64,000 nucleotides of DNA, from contig JALBUN010000003.1 of the NCBI GenBank assembly GCA_025174535.1, positions 806,001 through 870,000 on the forward strand, written 5' to 3'. This document shows positions 1 to 10,504 of this stretch, piece after piece. Positions within the stretch are counted from its first letter, which is position 1; each line of letters opens with the position of its first letter. The DNA comes from Cantharellus purpuraceus. Its lineage: Eukaryota; Basidiomycota; Agaricomycetes; Cantharellales; Hydnaceae. A program made the translations under genes and the position numbers. Below the pieces are notes generated by a model. The model worked only from the letters and a program-made list of their open reading frames with translations. It was not told where the DNA came from and did no database searches.

Positions 1-8
1 CAGAGAAT

Positions 9-3000
9 ATGGAACCAGCTGGCCTGCAACCGTCGATACCTGGTGTCCCTGCTAATGGAAACTTGCGCATTCAGCTACAAGCTCTGTTGGATGACAAGGA
101 GAAGCAGCTTAGGTTGGCAGGAACGCTTGGGCAACGTTTTCTTGCGCAGCAAATGGAGTTAGAAGAGCGAATCAGTCAACTAAACGAACTTGAAGCGGCA
201 AAGACGGGTGTTACAGATGACGAGGCAGTGGAAGGCGAAATTAGGGACAAACTTCAGGAACTTAAAGATACCATGAGCTCCTGGGAGTCTGAGAATCAGG
301 ATATGTTTGGCGTGCTTGGTAATAAGGTATGTGTTAAGGCCCTGGTGCGCGTCCTAAAGTCACACGGGTAATGGAAAGGTCAATGGGGTGCCACCGTCGC
401 CACCAGCGATAGTCACTCCACTGGATGCTGAGGATACGTCCGTGGTGGCTTCACCTACTTCTGGACCTTCTGCTGCCCAATCGTCTCGTCGCGCAAAAAA
501 TGCAGCGCATCGCGCTAACGACGTCGGTGGGTCTATGAGCTTTGTGTCCGCTGGTTGCAACTAATGCCATTGATAGAGTTTGCCTTCGAGATCGGTAGTA
601 GTTTACTAACAGAAGTACGAAGGCTGCAGAGTTTGCTCGGTGAACGGGACAAGGCGATTCAGGACATGAAGGAAGAAAAGGATGATTTAGCAAAACTTGT
701 CGAGGACCTTACTACAGGCCTACGGACTCAAGAAGCCAGCGCAGGTATGTACTTGTATGTCGCCAATTTGTTTCCGCTGACCATCGTGTTAGATAAGTAC
801 AAGGAGGAGAATTGGAACCTTGAAGTCACTCTACAAGAACTTCGTACTCAACTGCAGGATGCTCAGACAGCTGGTCAAAATTCTGAGGCAGAGCGCAAGC
901 GTGCCGCGAAGCAGCTTCTTACAGCCAGGGACTCTATTGATCAGCACAAGAACGAAGCTGAACGCCTAACAACTAAACTTGCCGAGTTCAAAGCAAAGCA
1001 TGAAACGGATGTCGCTCAGATGCGTAAACAGGCAGCTGGTTTGCAACGTGACAAATCAGATCTGCAGTCCGCTCTCGAGGCGCTCAAGTCTGATATTGCC
1101 AAGAAGGACCGCTCGATTAAACGCTTCGGTAGTCCACTCACACCAAATGGGCTCTCGCCATATACTACTCCAGCACAAGGCGAAGGCGACGAGGAAGAGG
1201 ACGTCTTCGGCGTTACGGGTGGCGCATCCAATCGTCGCAAGCTTGACGTGTCTGCTGCTTTTGGACAAGATGGCCTTGGCTCTGACTTCGCGGATTCTAG
1301 CCCAGATCCTAGTCCTTCTCGGCCTCATCTGGCGCCTAATCATCCCAGCAACGAGATTGAGGCGCTCAAGCAAAATCTTGCGCATGCTCAACGGCAGGTC
1401 AATATGCTCCGTGGTACCGTGCAGAGAGAAAAGGAGCTGCGCATGGAATATAGACGCAAACTTGCAGAGGCTGAGGGTAAGGCTGAAGAATTCGTTGACG
1501 TAGACGATGAAGAAGAAGAGAATGTTGATCCCACTAAGGTTCGCGCACGTATAACAAGAGGTCGTGGACGTGGCGCTGTGCGCCGTGGAAGAGGTGCAAG
1601 GTCTACACTTTCTCAAAGGCTGGATATAGCTCCTGGAACCCCAGAGTCGGACTTCTTTGATGACACGGAAGTGCAGGATGTCACATCCCACCCGACGCTC
1701 CAGCAAGTAGAACAGGACACAAAGGACCAGGAAGACTATGCCTTCATCGAAAATGAGGACGATGGTGTCTCACATGTTCCCGATCGACCGCTTGGTGCAG
1801 ACGGTCTGGATCCCGCCTACGCTGATGTTACGCGCAGTTCGCCATCCTCTCCTGCTCCACTACATGGCTCCAGTCCCTTACGCGAGATGACAAGTGCTCC
1901 AAGTCGTGGCGGCCGTAGATCAAGAGGTGGTGCACCACATCTCGCTGACCAGCGCCCTTCGTCGCTTGTCGAGCCAGCAGGTGCGCTTGCTGAAGAGCTC
2001 GGCATAACAGAGCCGGTTCTGGGTCCCGAACTCACCCTTACTCGACACGTCGAGACTGCTGAGTTTGCGTGTCAGACGGAGCCGGAAGTTATACCTGCTC
2101 CCGTGCCTACGCCTGTACCTGCTCCATATGAGGCACCAGAGACACGTGAGATGGCCGTTCAAGCAGAGGAGATGGTTCCACAAGTCCTCACTTCCGAAGC
2201 TGGATTACAAGTGACGCCGTCATACATTGATGCTGCCACAGATGCTTCGGTCACCGTAACAAGTGAAGCGCAAGTTCAAACTCCCCCTGCCGCTTATACC
2301 GTCGAGATGGACACTCGGACCACTTCAGTGAGGACAAATGATCCCGATCCAACGATGACTACGACTATTGGCGGCATCACGCGTCGTGGAACTATTATTG
2401 CTGGCAGGCCAAGCAGACGCGGGACTGGCACGGATGATGATGAAGAGGCCACAGAGACTGACACTGGAACGGAAACAGAGGGAGAGTACACTGATGCACG
2501 AGAATACCCTCCTGCGATCACGCCCATAACGGGATCCACGGCAGACTTCTACTCTACGCATTCTGGCGTTCAGGAGTCTACCGCTGACTTCCATTCCATG
2601 CACACAGGCCCACAAGAGTCTACTAGTGACTTCTACTCTGTGCGGTCTGCGCGCCTTGAGTCGGACGCGGACGATAGTGACCAGGAGAGCATTAAGGCAT
2701 CAAGGCTACATCGTTCTCGGACCACGAGTCGAAACACAGGTGTTGGCATCGCATTGGGGTATGCTAGTTATCAAATAGGAATGCATCATCCAACACAGCC
2801 GCTTGTGCCCCGAGTCATGTCCGAGGAAGCAGTTCAGGTCGAGTTGAAGATGCCTGAGCTCAAAGACTCGTCGATTCAGACCGACGATTGGACCCCGCAG
2901 CCGGTACAAACACCAACTCCTGCATCTTACGGTTTGTTCCGTGTCGGGTCTCACACTCAGCAATTCCAGTATATCGCACCTCCTACATCTGCTCCTTCGA

Positions 3001-4907
3001 GTCCTGCAAGTTCGTCCCCTCAGGCCGATTCTTCGCGAGATTCGGCTTCAACTGTTACCGCCGCCGCTCCACGTCGAAATGGCACGACATCTCTTATTTC
3101 ACATGACCAAAGACCCTCAATTGAAGCTGCACTGGCTGGAGAGGAAGCTGTGCGCACACGAGCACAGAGTACACAGGCTCTTCTGACACCTTTGGATAAG
3201 ACACGTCCGCCTACGATGATACTTCCTCCTCCCCCACGCATGCCTCCGCCACCCACAATACCCGATAAAAAGACATCAACCGGAAGCAGTAGAGACATGC
3301 CCCCTCCACGCGATATACCACCCCCTCGTCCGACTTCGCCGCCACCACCCGAGCTTATTCAACGAGCCACCACGCCCACTTTTGGTGGTCCCGGCTTACT
3401 CGTTCCTTCTCGAGGCCAAATCCGACAGCATGGCGCAAGCATGCCTCCTCAACCCGGACTGGGTCGTCGGCCGTCTACCAACAGTTTCCGATCTGCAGCA
3501 AATGCGGCGGCTTACGCCAGTGTCTCGGGGGCTACGGGGATATCTACCATTGAGGCAGTGCGGCGACAACAATCCACGACTTCCCTTGTGTCAAGTCGAC
3601 AGTCCAGTCTTGCCTCTCACCGGTCGTCTGTGTCTTCTGAACACCATGCCCGTCCTCCTCCGGGCCCTCCTAGACCAGTGCCCACTTCACCAGCGCGCAT
3701 GTTACATGGTGTTGAGGGAGGGACGACAGATCCCGCTATTATCCATGCCATCACCCAGACCATGATTGGCGAATTCCTCCACAAGTATACGAGGCGTGTT
3801 GTAGGCAAGGGGCATGGCGAGAAAAGACACAAGCGATTCTTTTGGGTCCATCCTTACACCAAGACTCTGTACTGGAGTTCTGCCGATCCAGGATCATCAA
3901 GTGTCAGCGAGTCGAGCGCCAAGAGTGGTGAGCGTTAATTACTCTATTATCTTGTACATTGCATTGAAATTATCCTATAGCCTATATCGAGTCGGTACGC
4001 TCTGTGCTAGACCCAAATCCAATGCCACCAGGGCTGTATCAGTACAGCGTTGTTGTTTCTACACCGCAACGTGAAATGAAGATCACGGCACCCACTAAAG
4101 AGAGACATGATATATGGTTCAATGCAAGTACCAGTCTCGCATGAAACTTCATCTTTTGTTAACTGGATGGTATAGGCTCTCAACTATCTGCTGGCTCGTC
4201 CAAACACAGGTCCCGCAAACTCCCCTCAAGCAGTCAGATTGAATGCCAATCAGGGGGGAACTGTTCCCTATGGCTCTATGAGAGGTCCAGTTGAGGAAGG
4301 CAACCGCAAGGATATCCTAGCGAGTCCCCGAAGTGCGAGGAGCATTGGTTCCGCTTTATCGGGTGATTCGTGGAATATCACACCCCGCGCACAACGCAGT
4401 CAATCACGATTGTCTGCAAATGGCTCTGTTGGCAAGCGGTCTGGCACTCCTGCTGCGGAGTACCTACGATTGGGAGGTCCTGACGGACCTGCAAGTCCTA
4501 GTAAATCCGAATACGAATATGTGCCAGGTCGCAAAGATGATGGAGATTTGGACTTTGAGATACACGATAGTATCATGAACGGTGAAGGCTTTGAAGGATT
4601 AGAAAACGTACGGGCATGCTGCGATGGGCGGCATGATCTAGGCACATTGTCTCGCAAGCCACACCATCATCACCATCATCATCATCATCACCATCCTCCA
4701 CACCCTAGTACAGTATCTCAAAATCCCAACCTGGAGCCAAACGAGCCCGCATCTCGCCCAGTGTCGCCTTCAGCATGGTCTTTCCGCTCACGGGCTGGGA
4801 GCACAACTTCCCATGGCGGTGATAATGCAAGCATCTGGTCCAGATTTGGCTCGAAGCGTTCCAAAGGCGCACCTCCTGTCCCAACTTCACCAGGCGGCGA
4901 GCGGTAA
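9..4907 (+). CDS. Num1/ApsA/Mcp5-type cortical anchor protein with C-terminal PH domain
   Basis: Proteins of this family sit at the cell cortex, bind phosphoinositides through a PH domain and anchor dynein, mitochondria or nuclei. The N-terminal half is coiled coil ('EKQLRLAGTLGQRFLAQQ' in exon 1, then long Lys/Glu-rich heptads). The middle is acidic, Pro/Ser-rich and low complexity, with recurrent 'xQTE/xQTD'-like motifs and a threefold repeat (ADFYSTH, ADFHSMH, SDFYSVR). The C-terminal Mcp5-type PH domain starts at 'IGEFLHKYTRR', contains 'KRHKRFFWVHPYTKTLYW' and continues through 'HDIWFNALNYLLARP'. The conserved 'ENVRACCDGRHDLG' follows, then an 11-His run. Inferred introns: 327-378, about 527-576, 745-792 (in frame), 3928-3980 and 4124-4175, the last with a GC donor. 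The ATG at 9 fits, but exons before the window cannot be excluded. Family assignment is strong; the exact cargo is unknown. Confidence 0.88.
4124..4175 (+). other. GC-AG intron in the PH-domain exon
   Basis: The donor is GCAAGT after TTC AAT, and the acceptor is TATAG before GCT CTC AAC TAT. Only this junction gives the family-conserved WFNALNYLL. The nearby GT at 4128 gives a different reading (NASSQLSAG) that loses the motif. Confidence 0.75.
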
Positions 4908-5278
4908 TTCCTCATTGATGATAGACGACCTTACGATACGTTCGACTTCTTGACACAAACGTTTTTGCTGCTGCTCTGCCTCGCTTTCAAGACCTCGTCA
5001 ATTCCTTATCCGCCTTGTCTGCCTTTTTAATGTTGCCGACCTGTGTATTGAATTGTGCGAGTCCATACCTTTTTTTTTTTGTTTTTTTTTTCCCTTTTCC
5101 GAACGTGCAGACGGCTACTTGTTGCGATACGTATACGGTCATTGTATGAGTACTCTATCCACAATACCTACGTTCTATGAGAACAAATATTTCACTCTTT
5201 AGTATACAGGTAACTAAAAGACTAGGTTTGGCCTCGTTTCGATTGCGTGACTGCTGTGACTTGTCGCATTCCTTGTTC
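4908..5278. other. Intergenic; 3' flank of the anchor gene and 5' flank of the RAD51-like gene
   Basis: No coding signal seen. A T-rich run interrupted by one G lies near 5070-5090. It may belong to the 3' processing region of the first gene or the promoter of the next. Confidence 0.5.
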
Positions 5279-6551
5279 ATGTCCACAGATCCCTTACGTG
5301 AAGATCAATCCTTTGACTTTCCACTGTTTAACCAACAAAATAGTCAAACAGATGTCTCCTCGGAACTTTCGGTTGTCAGTGCCTCCGACCTCCTTGCAGC
5401 CTCCAATGCGGCCAAGTTTCCTTCAAACCCATATAGAACATTATCAGCGCCGATTGACAGGATTATTGGACCATTTATGCGACCTGGATATGGGCTCCAG
5501 ATTTCTGGACCTCCGGGCACTTATATGGAACAGCTGCTCATTGGTTTAATTAAGAGTATCACGGGTGATGGAAAAGAGGTCATGGTTGTAGGTAGGTAAC
5601 ATACACTTTCTCGTACCTTTGGAAGATGAGAGCAAACCATTTTGATATGTAGATATGCAAAATAAACTCCATGCACCAATTATATGCCAGTCACTCGATA
5701 ATGGTACGCGGGGAGCCCAACTTGCTACTCCATCTCGTCCTGAATGAGCGGCAACTACAGACGAAAGAGCTGATAGAGTTTTCTACCACATGCTCCACAA
5801 GCTCGACGAAGTGATCGCCTTCTTGTCCACTTTCCCTGACTTCTTATCCACCCACCCTAAAGTCTGTCCCCAAACCGTCACCTTAACCAACACCATTTGA
5901 CGAACACGACCAGGTATCCCTCCTTATATTGTCGTATCTCTCGTTTCCATTTCAAGTGGAGCCCGACTTCTCTAAGCGAAACACCCACTTGAACCATGTA
6001 CGCGCGTTGATTCTCAAGTTGTGCAAGAACCATGGTCTCGTGGTCAGCCACCACCCCGTCAATGTTACATTATATTTGAATGATTGATCATGCACACATA
6101 AATAAGGTTGTCATCACATCAACCATGTCCATGCGATTTATCAACCCCGATGGTTCGCGAGGGACACGAGACAATGATTCGACAGGAATCATGGTGCCCC
6201 AAATTGGTAGGATGCATCTTTCAGTCTTAATATCACGATTAGACTGACCTTTTATTATGAAATTCTTCAGATCTTTCCTGTAAATCCATTAGCTCGCTAG
6301 TCATTTCTCGCGTGAGCCGTACATCAGGGTGAGCTCTACACAAGTAAACCGATAGTCTTCTGACCCTTCCCTATCAGTCGGGCTGTCCTGACTCCAGCAA
6401 CAAGTCCAACAAAATTACGCGTAGAGTTTGACTATGTAGTGAGTCCTTCCTGCCCCTTATCCTTGCATTTCCCGGCGATGCCTGCGTGACGTCCGTATAA
6501 CCCTCATTATAATGGCATTAGGGTCTTGAACTCCGGGACAAGGTAGCGTGA
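5279..6551 (+). CDS. RAD51C-like RecA-fold protein with degenerate Walker A and B
   Basis: Its line-up is with RAD51C, a RAD51 paralog that helps load RAD51 in homologous recombination. The start is the ATG at 5279 (MSTDPLREDQ). Exon 1 ends in 'LQISGPPGTYMEQLLIGL' where RAD51C has its P-loop (GxPGxGKTQL); the invariant Lys and Thr are Met and Glu. Exons joined by frame give 'ADRVFYHMLHKLDEVIAF' and 'FPDFLSTHPK' (RAD51C: IFYFRVHDYTELLA and LPDFLSEHSK), then 'VSLLILSYLSFPFQ' at Walker B (LVIVDGIAFPF), where Asp is Ser. Next come 'LKLCKNHGLV' and 'VVITSTMSMRFI', matching the L2 strand region. The last exons (near 6270-6551) are less certain. The N-terminal HhH domain of animal RAD51C is not seen. 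No stop or frameshift was found in the joined exons, so it may be a real ATP-independent paralog, but a pseudogene is not excluded. Confidence 0.72.
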
Positions 6552-7104
6552 GCCAAGCTCACCGGTTCATTCGGTATCCTTAGACATAGAGTCGGTGGCT
6601 CGCTATTTGCCAGCAAACCTCACATCAGTCACAAGTATGGGCAAAGTTGACAACTTTCTTTGTACCCCGACCAATGTGTCACTGATGGATCCACTGGGCG
6701 CCACGTGGGGTGCATAGTGCCAGAGTGGCATGAAAATCCGTCTTTGGTATCAGCCAAACACTTTAAACGTGACACTATTATCGTTACGAGCGGAATATCA
6801 CTGCAAAATGTTCAGGTTGCCGCAGTTGGAATAACTGCGGTACTATAACGTGATCAATTTTCTGCTGATGTTGGGAGTACTAGTTACAAAACGTTTGGGT
6901 TACAACCAAGCTGGATCTGACAACACAGAGCAAAAAAACATTACAAAGGAAGAAAGAAGAAGAAAACACTAACCGCCTTCAGTAGAAACTTGCTGAGTTA
7001 CTCCGTGCTTCAAAGCATTTGGCAAGCCAGAACCTCATCCAGAACACTGAATCTCACTGACGATAGTGACAATGATAAATGCAGAATGACAGCAAGGTCA
7101 TTGG
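6552..7104. other. Intergenic between RAD51C-like gene and first phosphotransferase
   Basis: No credible gene. The right end (from about 7028) already belongs to the duplicated unit that reappears at 9519, so homology between the copies extends past the phosphotransferase stop codons. Confidence 0.55.
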
Positions 7105-8004
7105 TTATGTCAACATGTAACCGCACATCGTATACAGCTCCCTCTCTCCTGCCAACTGAACATCATAAGTTCCCGTAATCTCTCCGATACTCGATATCCA
7201 ATCGTCAGGTGCATTGGGGGTGAAGTTGGCTTTTGTATACTCCCAGTATTCAGGATACCATCCAGCACTATCCCAATCGACGATCGCGGTTATTGTCCCA
7301 TCCTTCTTGACTAGAATATTTCTCGGCGCAAAATCGCCATGTGTGAATTTAGTCTCGTATTTTTGGCGATGGGAGGCAACGATATTCTGACAATGGTCCA
7401 GCCGCTCCATGACGTCAAACTGCAACTCTGCCCGAATAAATCGATGAAAGTCATCGTGACACTGAAATGGGCCGAAACGCTGAAGGCCTACGCGACTGCA
7501 GTCGCGGAGTGGACCATTCAAGAACGATGCGACACGACCTTCGACAGGAGGACGTAGTGCTCGAAGCTGTCCCATGTAATCCTTGAGCTGGTCTATGACC
7601 CGACGCTTGGTCTTTGGCGACATATCATGCCATGCATATTCGAGCTCGTAACCACGAACATAATCCATGACAATGAACGTGCATTCTTCGGAGCACCAGG
7701 CAGCTTGTACCTTGGGGATAGGGATAGAGGTGTTCTCAGAGACATAGCACATCGTGTGTGCTTCAGCGATATCTATGTGGCGGCCAACTTTGAGAAATGC
7801 ATTGGGCCCTATTCGAATAGTTCGAAAGCCAATGGATCGAGGGTAAATCAACCGACCAAGCGATATCCGCTTCGTGACATGTTTTAGTGGCGACGAGATG
7901 GACTTGCCTCGCTCATTGAGAATCTGTGATATTTCACTCGCATTCTTCGCAGAAGTGGATGTGCCGGTCTTGTCTTCCGAAGAACTCGAACTTGTAGAGC
8001 TCAT
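7105..8004 (-). CDS. APH/choline-kinase-fold phosphotransferase, copy A
   Basis: A single uninterrupted 299-codon frame starting MSSTSSSSSEDK. The Brenner motif 'FTHGDFAPRNILV' (catalytic Asp of HGD near residue 224, metal-binding Asn three residues on) and the second metal-binding motif 'AIVDWDSAGWYPEYWEY' near 242 place it in the aminoglycoside phosphotransferase / protein-kinase-like superfamily. The N-lobe is recognisable ('CTFIVMDYVRGYELE' is the hinge region). This group is greatly expanded in Agaricomycetes; substrates are mostly unknown and need not be antibiotics. No signal peptide or membrane segment. It lies head to head with the 186-aa gene at 8787, 782 bp away. Compared with copy B the C-terminal third is almost identical, but residues around 180-205 differ strongly ('FQCHDDFHRFIRAELQF' versus 'FQNHDDFHQFLRARVQL'). 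Confidence 0.85.
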   Translation of the reverse strand: MSSTSSSSSEDKTGTSTSAKNASEISQILNERGKSISSPLKHVTKRISLGRLIYPRSIGFRTIRIGPNAFLKVGRHIDIAEAHTMCYVSENTSIPIPKVQAAWCSEECTFIVMDYVRGYELEYAWHDMSPKTKRRVIDQLKDYMGQLRALRPPVEGRVASFLNGPLRDCSRVGLQRFGPFQCHDDFHRFIRAELQFDVMERLDHCQNIVASHRQKYETKFTHGDFAPRNILVKKDGTITAIVDWDSAGWYPEYWEYTKANFTPNAPDDWISSIGEITGTYDVQLAGERELYTMCGYMLT

Positions 8005-8786
8005 GTTGCAAGCGGGCGATGAGGGTGCATCTTGTGTCGCGCGGTACTTGCATCATCGGGGGTTGAAACCGCTTTTGTGATTTGGGGCTTCTCGAACAGT
8101 TTCTTGTATTGTTCTCGGGAAGGTCGTATTCGACAGCCAATCTGTATAAGACTGGATAAGATCACACGCAGGATCTAAGCTCAACCGTGGTCTCGATAAC
8201 AACTTCTTTCATTCCCCGAAGTTCCTGTGGCGACGCCTCACAAGAGACCCTGCAAGTACGCTTGTCCTCATATTTGTGTTTTGCTGTAAGATCTGACAAA
8301 TGGTACCTTTAACTTTTTAGTATCGTTCCTAGGCACGTTGGTAGGTTCTTTGAAACTGGTGCAAGACGCCTGGAGCCACGAAGTGGGAGCTCCATGAGCC
8401 CGTGAAACTCTAGGTAGCCAAGATCTATACGTCAATTTTTCTCCTTCAAGTTGTTCCACTGAGGTGATGGGCCATGGATTTACGAGCTGGACACGTGTTG
8501 CAATTACACGGCCTCAAGCTCGAGCACCCTGGCCTCCTTGACAACAAGAAAAGAAAAACGACGCCCTAATTGTGATGATTGTGCAATCAGTATAATTGAC
8601 GTTGTTATAGACAAGTAACATTGATGACACGGGCAAGTATTTAGGACGCCAGCTTCTGATCTCGGTCAACTCAATATTTCATCCTAGTCAGTTCACACCT
8701 CTTGCTGTCAGTATATCCCAATCCTTTGCATTATGACCATTGCTAACGTCAACTTCCTGTTCGACTCCGATAAATGAAGAACACCC
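8005..8786. promoter_or_regulatory. Shared divergent promoter region, unit A
   Basis: This lies between the starts of the divergent phosphotransferase and 186-aa genes. It is duplicated, with divergence, at 10505-11424. No gene is seen in it. No defined transcription-factor site can be supported, so its promoter role is inferred from gene orientation. Confidence 0.45.
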
Positions 8787-9347
8787 ATGCTTGAGAAGAA
8801 CAAAAACTGCATGTATATAACCCTTCAGCATCGCATGGGCAAGCCTGGTTTCCATTGGGCAATTTTGCTGGCCCCCAAGCATCAGAGCACGGACTTCGAT
8901 ATCAAGGACTCTCACCTCTTTCACGTAACGAATACCTACCTACCTAAGATTGGCCTTGGTCCAGGTGGTGTACCAGACTGGCGTTACGAGCACAAGCCTG
9001 CCAATTCCATACGGAGTCGGGCACTGATCGCGAGACTCCTTATAGCAAAGCTTCCGAAAAGTACCGCAATGGACACTCATGCGAGCCGTATCAGTGAAAT
9101 TCTTCGACACGTTCCTGTTGTTCAAAATGACCCGGAATGGACGTGCCGAGTCTGGGTCGAGAATGCATTGACTGCATTGCGGCAATCAGACAGGGATCTT
9201 GCCACAATCCCGGAGTTGAGCAATAAGAGCAAGCTGGAAAGTGAGATTATCGAGTTCGGGGAAAAGGCAAAGGCGAAAGTCTTGAAGATGAAAACGCCAA
9301 TCACTGACCCCTCAGACCTTCCTTTCAAAGACATTCGAACCCGATGA
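8787..9347 (+). CDS. Uncharacterised 186-aa fungal protein, copy A (HWALL motif family)
   Basis: An intronless 186-codon gene starting MLEKNKNCMYITLQHRM. Recognisable motifs are 'GFHWAILLAPKHQS' near residue 22, 'DSHLFHVTN' near 45, 'SRALIARLLIAKLP' near 78, 'RHVPVVQNDPEWTCRVWVENAL' in two halves near 108-130, and 'ITDPSDLPFKDIR' at the C-terminus. The 'HWA[IL]L.{2}PK ... H ... W.R' pattern resembles a widespread fungal family I remember as DUF6914; that name is unverified and no reaction is known. It looks like a compact soluble domain with no signal peptide or TM segment. It is head to head with the phosphotransferase, and both are duplicated together. It is a real gene: copy B keeps the full length and frame despite many substitutions. 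Confidence 0.78.
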   Translation: MLEKNKNCMYITLQHRMGKPGFHWAILLAPKHQSTDFDIKDSHLFHVTNTYLPKIGLGPGGVPDWRYEHKPANSIRSRALIARLLIAKLPKSTAMDTHASRISEILRHVPVVQNDPEWTCRVWVENALTALRQSDRDLATIPELSNKSKLESEIIEFGEKAKAKVLKMKTPITDPSDLPFKDIRTR

Positions 9348-9598
9348 AAGAGTGCGTCATCCTTCATATTGGAATTGGCCTTGACCTTGATAAACTACTG
9401 AAGATATAGAAATATAATTCCTGACAACAAATCGTAGACGTGCAGCGCAGGAACCAGCCGCTCAACTTCAGTAAAAACTCGTGCTTCATGCTCGAACCAA
9501 TTGGAACAAACGCCAACGAGCCAGGACCTCATCCAGAACACTGAATCTCACTGATGATAGCGACAATGATAAATGCAGAATGACAACAAGCTCATTGG

Positions 9599-10504
9599 TT
9601 ATGTCAGCATGTAACCGCACATCATATACAGCTCCCTCTCTCCTGCCAACTGAACATCATAAGTTCCCGTAATCTCTCCGATACTCGATATCCAATCGTC
9701 AGGTGCATTGGGGGTGAAGTTGGCTTTTGTATACTCCCAGTATTCAGGATACCATCCAGCACTATCCCAATCGACGATCGCGGTTATTGTCCCATCCTTC
9801 TTGACTAGAATATTTCTCGGCGCAAAATCGCCATGTGTGAATTTAGTCTCATATTTTTGGCGATGGGATGCAACAATCTTCTGACACTGAGGATGTGATT
9901 CAAAGACGCTAAGTTGAACACGCGCGCGAAGAAATTGGTGGAAATCATCGTGATTCTGAAATGGGCCGAACCGTTGAAGACCTACGCGACTGCAGTCGCG
10001 GAGTGGACCATTCAAGAACGATGCGACACGACCTTCGACAGGAGGACGTAGTGCCCGAAGCTGTCCCATGTAATCTTTAAGCTGGTCTATGACCCGACGC
10101 TTGGTCTTTGGCGACATATCATGCCATGCATATTCGAGCTCGTAACCACGAACATAATCCATGACAATGAACGTGCACCCTTTAGAGCACCAGGCGGCTT
10201 GTACTTTGGGGATAGGGATAGAGGTATTCTGAGCAACGTAACGCATCGCGTGTGCTTCAGCGATATCTACATGGCGGTTGGCCTTGAGAAAAGTATTGGG
10301 ACCTATTCGGATGGTTCTAAAACCAATGGTTCGAGGGTAGATGAGCCGGCCGAGGGATAACCGCTTCGCGATATGTTTTAGCGGCGATGAGATGAAGTCA
10401 TTTTCTTGATGATCCCCGACTACCTCAGATGTTTCGTTCGGAGTTGCCACAGAGCTGGGAGATGGAGTGGCAGCAATGGCTGTGTCCGAACTCTTAGTCT
10501 TCAT
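9599..10504 (-). CDS. APH/choline-kinase-fold phosphotransferase, copy B
   Basis: A single frame of 301 codons starting MKTKSSDTAIAATPSPSS. It carries the same catalytic motifs as copy A: 'FTHGDFAPRNILV' and 'AIVDWDSAGWYPEYWEY'. The first 45 residues are unrelated in sequence to copy A though equally Ser/Thr-rich, so this tail is probably disordered. From about residue 50 the proteins align without large gaps. The C-terminal 80 residues differ at a single position (YTMCGYMLT versus YMMCGYMLT), while a block around 182-208 is strongly diverged. Substrate unknown. It is head to head with the 186-aa copy at 11425. Confidence 0.85.
   Translation of the reverse strand: MKTKSSDTAIAATPSPSSVATPNETSEVVGDHQENDFISSPLKHIAKRLSLGRLIYPRTIGFRTIRIGPNTFLKANRHVDIAEAHAMRYVAQNTSIPIPKVQAAWCSKGCTFIVMDYVRGYELEYAWHDMSPKTKRRVIDQLKDYMGQLRALRPPVEGRVASFLNGPLRDCSRVGLQRFGPFQNHDDFHQFLRARVQLSVFESHPQCQKIVASHRQKYETKFTHGDFAPRNILVKKDGTITAIVDWDSAGWYPEYWEYTKANFTPNAPDDWISSIGEITGTYDVQLAGERELYMMCGYMLT

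Larger units (their letters stand above)
7028..9420. repeat. Tandem duplication, unit A (phosphotransferase + 186-aa gene)
   Basis: Unit A holds an APH-fold gene (-) and a 186-aa gene (+) head to head. Unit B (9519-12010) has the same two genes in the same order, orientation and spacing. Matching DNA begins in the 3' flank of the phosphotransferase (starting GCCAGAACCTCATCC versus GCCAGGACCTCATCC) and runs past the 186-aa gene. Identity is uneven: about 215 bp from 7137 is identical to unit B, while other blocks are strongly diverged. Confidence 0.85.

Noticed and set aside
1056..1706. 216-codon minus-strand frame inside the first gene
   Set aside because: An antisense shadow of the coiled-coil coding region; it has no family signature.
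4600..4640. Possible GT-AG intron GTACGG...CTAG in the last exon of the cortical anchor
   Set aside because: The sequence it would remove encodes VRACCDGRHDL, which is conserved in Mcp5/ApsA proteins.
7105..10504. Antibiotic-resistance aminoglycoside phosphotransferase
   Set aside because: The fold and motifs match the superfamily, but fungal members of this expansion have no shown resistance role and the substrate cannot be inferred.
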